Shown here piece after piece: positions 62,996 through 64,000 of a stretch of 64,000 bases of DNA. The stretch's first letter is position 1, and every line of letters starts with the position of its first letter. The notes beneath the pieces were generated by a model, which saw nothing but the letters and a program-made list of their open reading frames with translations, was not told the origin of the DNA and ran no database searches. The DNA comes from Enterococcus sp. 9E7_DIV0242. GTDB taxonomy: Bacteria > Bacillota > Bacilli > Lactobacillales > Enterococcaceae. Location of the stretch: contig NZ_CP147247.1 of assembly GCF_002140975.2 (NCBI RefSeq), positions 3,039,001-3,103,000 of the forward strand. The letters are read 5' to 3'. Position numbers and translations under genes: made by a program.

Positions 62996-63268
62996 TTAAT
63001 GTGTGTGTACAGCTTTAAGTACATGATCCGCTGTTTGCCTGTTTACATATACCTCAAACTCTTCATCGTTACAAATAATAAAAGCTATGCGACGGATCCG
63101 AATTTCATTTTTACTATATTCCTTTGTTGCATAAATTACATGTTTAGCTTGTTCATTTTTAAGAATTTGTACCGCTGCAGCTCTTAATTCCTTCATACAG
63201 TCAGCCATTTGTTTAGGTGTGACAGTTTCCCATCCAGTTGTATAGTCTAAAATTCGATATTTTGTCAT
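62996..63268 (-). CDS. Small prophage-end protein
   Basis: 90 residues, mixed alpha/beta (MTKYRILDYTTGWETVTPKQ). AGGAGGAAAAG precedes the ATG. In the leftward right-end operon, expressed from the palindrome-containing promoter. Unknown function. Confidence 0.6.
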   Translation of the reverse strand: MTKYRILDYTTGWETVTPKQMADCMKELRAAAVQILKNEQAKHVIYATKEYSKNEIRIRRIAFIICNDEEFEVYVNRQTADHVLKAVHTH

Positions 63269-63328
63269 TTTCTTTTCCTCCTGTTGTTTGATATAATAAG
63301 AGGGAAGGGAGGGCTTTCGCCCTATTCC

Positions 63329-63469
63329 CTATGGTTGTGAGAGAAGTTTTTCAAGCATTTCAATTAGTTTTGTAATTAAGTTAATCAGTGCAATGATTAA
63401 ATTAATTATTATCAGAACTGATTGGCGTTTGTTGAGCTTCTCTTCTTTACGTTTTTCCTTACGCCCCAT
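63329..63469 (-). CDS. 46-residue basic/hydrophobic protein
   Basis: Begins MGRKEKRKEEKLNKRQ (strongly basic), then an Ile/Leu/Asn-rich hydrophobic helix (about 18-37) and a short helical end. GGAGGT precedes the ATG at 63469. First gene of the leftward operon. Looks like a small membrane-associated peptide; toxin-like, but no antitoxin was identified. Confidence 0.5.
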   Translation of the reverse strand: MGRKEKRKEEKLNKRQSVLIIINLIIALINLITKLIEMLEKLLSQP

Positions 63470-63493
63470 GTCTTACCTCCTTTCTATAATTAT

Positions 63494-63522
63494 ATTATAC
63501 ACGTTAACGTGTATAAAGTCAA
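63494..63522 (-). promoter_or_regulatory. Strong leftward promoter overlapped by a 22-bp perfect palindrome
   Basis: On the minus strand TTGACT (63522-63517) and TATAAT (63499-63494) with 17-bp spacing and TG before the -10. A perfect palindrome, 63495-63516 (half TTATACACGTT), fills the spacer and covers most of the -10. Confidence 0.8.
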
Positions 63523-63536
63523 CACTTTTTAGAGAA

Positions 63537-63557
63537 AAAAGGGGCAGAAAAGGGGCA
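63537..63557 (+). repeat. Arm-type integrase sites, right
   Basis: Two copies of AAAAGGGGCA (63537 and 63548), 11 bp apart, same spacing and direction as at 28622-28642. Confidence 0.65.
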
Positions 63558-63674
63558 AAAATACCGTATGCTTACGGAATTATTGAAAATGTTTTTGTCG
63601 TAAATGAGACAGAAACCCTTATTTAAAGCGGTTTTCAGTATCATGCAGTGGTATAATAAATAATCAGAACTGAT

Positions 63675-63688
63675 GAACCGTATCATAA
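63675..63688 (+). repeat. attR core
   Basis: GAACCGTATCATAA followed by G TAG: the original host rlmH end (last codons AAG TAG), displaced 35 kb by the prophage. Confidence 0.88.
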
Positions 63689-63708
63689 GTAGTGGATAAA
63701 ACAGAATA

Positions 63709-63764
63709 AAAAAGTGCGAGACAATAATCAGTTTTTTACTGACTATTGTCCTGCACTTTTTTTT
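63709..63764 (+). terminator. Original rlmH terminator, now beyond attR
   Basis: AAAAGTGCGAGACAATAATCAG-type arm pairs with CTGACTATTGTC..TGCACTTTT, followed by T4. It lies 17 bp after the displaced rlmH stop codon. Confidence 0.8.
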
Positions 63765-64000
63765 ATGACATTTCAAATCACAATGGGACTGAGAAAGTAT
63801 TTTTACTTTCATCTATTATTAGATACTATTTCTTTATGTTTTGAGAGGAGGAGGGGAGCTCCACGATATTTTTTCTGCTTTCTTAGCTGTTTTATAGTTA
63901 AATGGCGCTTAGTTTATTAGTTAGTGTTTCCCATTCCACAACTGAAGGAACGCTTGCGAATTTGAAGAATTTACAACTCAGATCATAAACAGACAAAGAA
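63765..64000. other. Host flank without identified gene
   Basis: 236 bp beyond the terminator, no convincing coding frame or RNA recognised; possibly upstream sequence of a gene outside the window. Confidence 0.4.

Larger units (their letters stand above)
28544..63688. mobile_element. Prophage integrated in the 3' end of rlmH (about 35.1 kb)
   Basis: Bounded by a 14-bp direct repeat, GAACCGTATCATAA. It has a leftward tyrosine integrase and CI-like repressor, rightward early, replication, packaging, head, tail and lysis genes, and a small leftward operon at the far end. All expected functional modules are present and no frame is obviously broken, so it may be inducible. Size and gene content fit a siphovirus of Lactobacillales. 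A Cro-type early region and separate late promoters are visible. Confidence 0.93.

Noticed and set aside
63393..63626. Rightward frame at the prophage end
   Set aside because: Runs through the palindromic promoter, the arm-type repeats and antisense to a better-supported small gene; no ribosome site.
28544..63688. SCC-type element in rlmH
   Set aside because: No ccr serine recombinase genes; the contents are a complete siphovirus-type prophage with a tyrosine integrase.

Overview
The window looks like the chromosome of a low-GC Gram-positive coccus, most probably an Enterococcus or a close relative. Grounds: a WxL-domain surface protein operon with its DUF916/DUF3324 partner, and Lactobacillales-type neighbourhoods (yhaO-yhaN-yhaM; prsA-ytxH-hit facing ecsA-ecsB; a D-amino-acid aminotransferase followed by trmB; an M42 peptidase with ytpP and ytpR; htrA-rlmH). 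The species cannot be fixed from the sequence alone.

Host part, 1-28.56 kb. It opens with a class A penicillin-binding protein and a YlbF protein. The YhaO/YhaN nuclease-ATPase pair and the YhaM exoribonuclease follow, then an ASCH protein. Next comes an AT-rich gap and a four-gene WxL operon (8.8-12.6 kb). An IS1182-family element (12682-14494) carries a transposase split by one in-frame TAA. The lipoprotein foldase PrsA, a YtxH protein and a HIT protein run leftward; ecsAB, dat and trmB run rightward. Two small leftward genes precede the M42 peptidase-thioredoxin-YtpR operon. An XRE regulator, a 1-kb gap with a possible small transcript, htrA, a dense DnaA-box cluster and rlmH close the host part.

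Prophage, 28544-63688 (about 35.1 kb). It is inserted in the last codons of rlmH, with a 14-bp core at both ends, so that rlmH keeps its protein sequence with a phage-supplied stop. This is the gene end used by staphylococcal SCC elements, but here the recombinase is a tyrosine integrase. Order: leftward integrase and CI-like repressor; rightward Cro and early genes; a replication block (RecF/SbcC-like ATPase, AAA protein, DUF669, DEAD helicase, primase-helicase) ending in an origin-like iteron and cruciform block; small zinc proteins, RusA and an ArpU-like late regulator; packaging and head genes; tail genes; endolysin; and at the right end a small leftward operon behind a promoter that contains a perfect 22-bp palindrome.

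Most unusual part. Between the scaffold and major capsid genes is a 420-bp gap without a gene. It holds three diverged copies of a roughly 100-nt RNA-like unit, each with the box CGGGTAGAATACTG between short stems that differ in sequence but keep pairing. A strong intrinsic terminator ends the array 45 bp before the capsid start codon. Upstream lies an extended -10 promoter with a 16-bp element that recurs, at identical spacing, upstream of the terminase genes just after the ArpU-like gene. I read this as two coordinately activated late promoters, each followed by a terminator-containing leader, the second encoding an about 330-nt structured RNA that I cannot assign to a known family.
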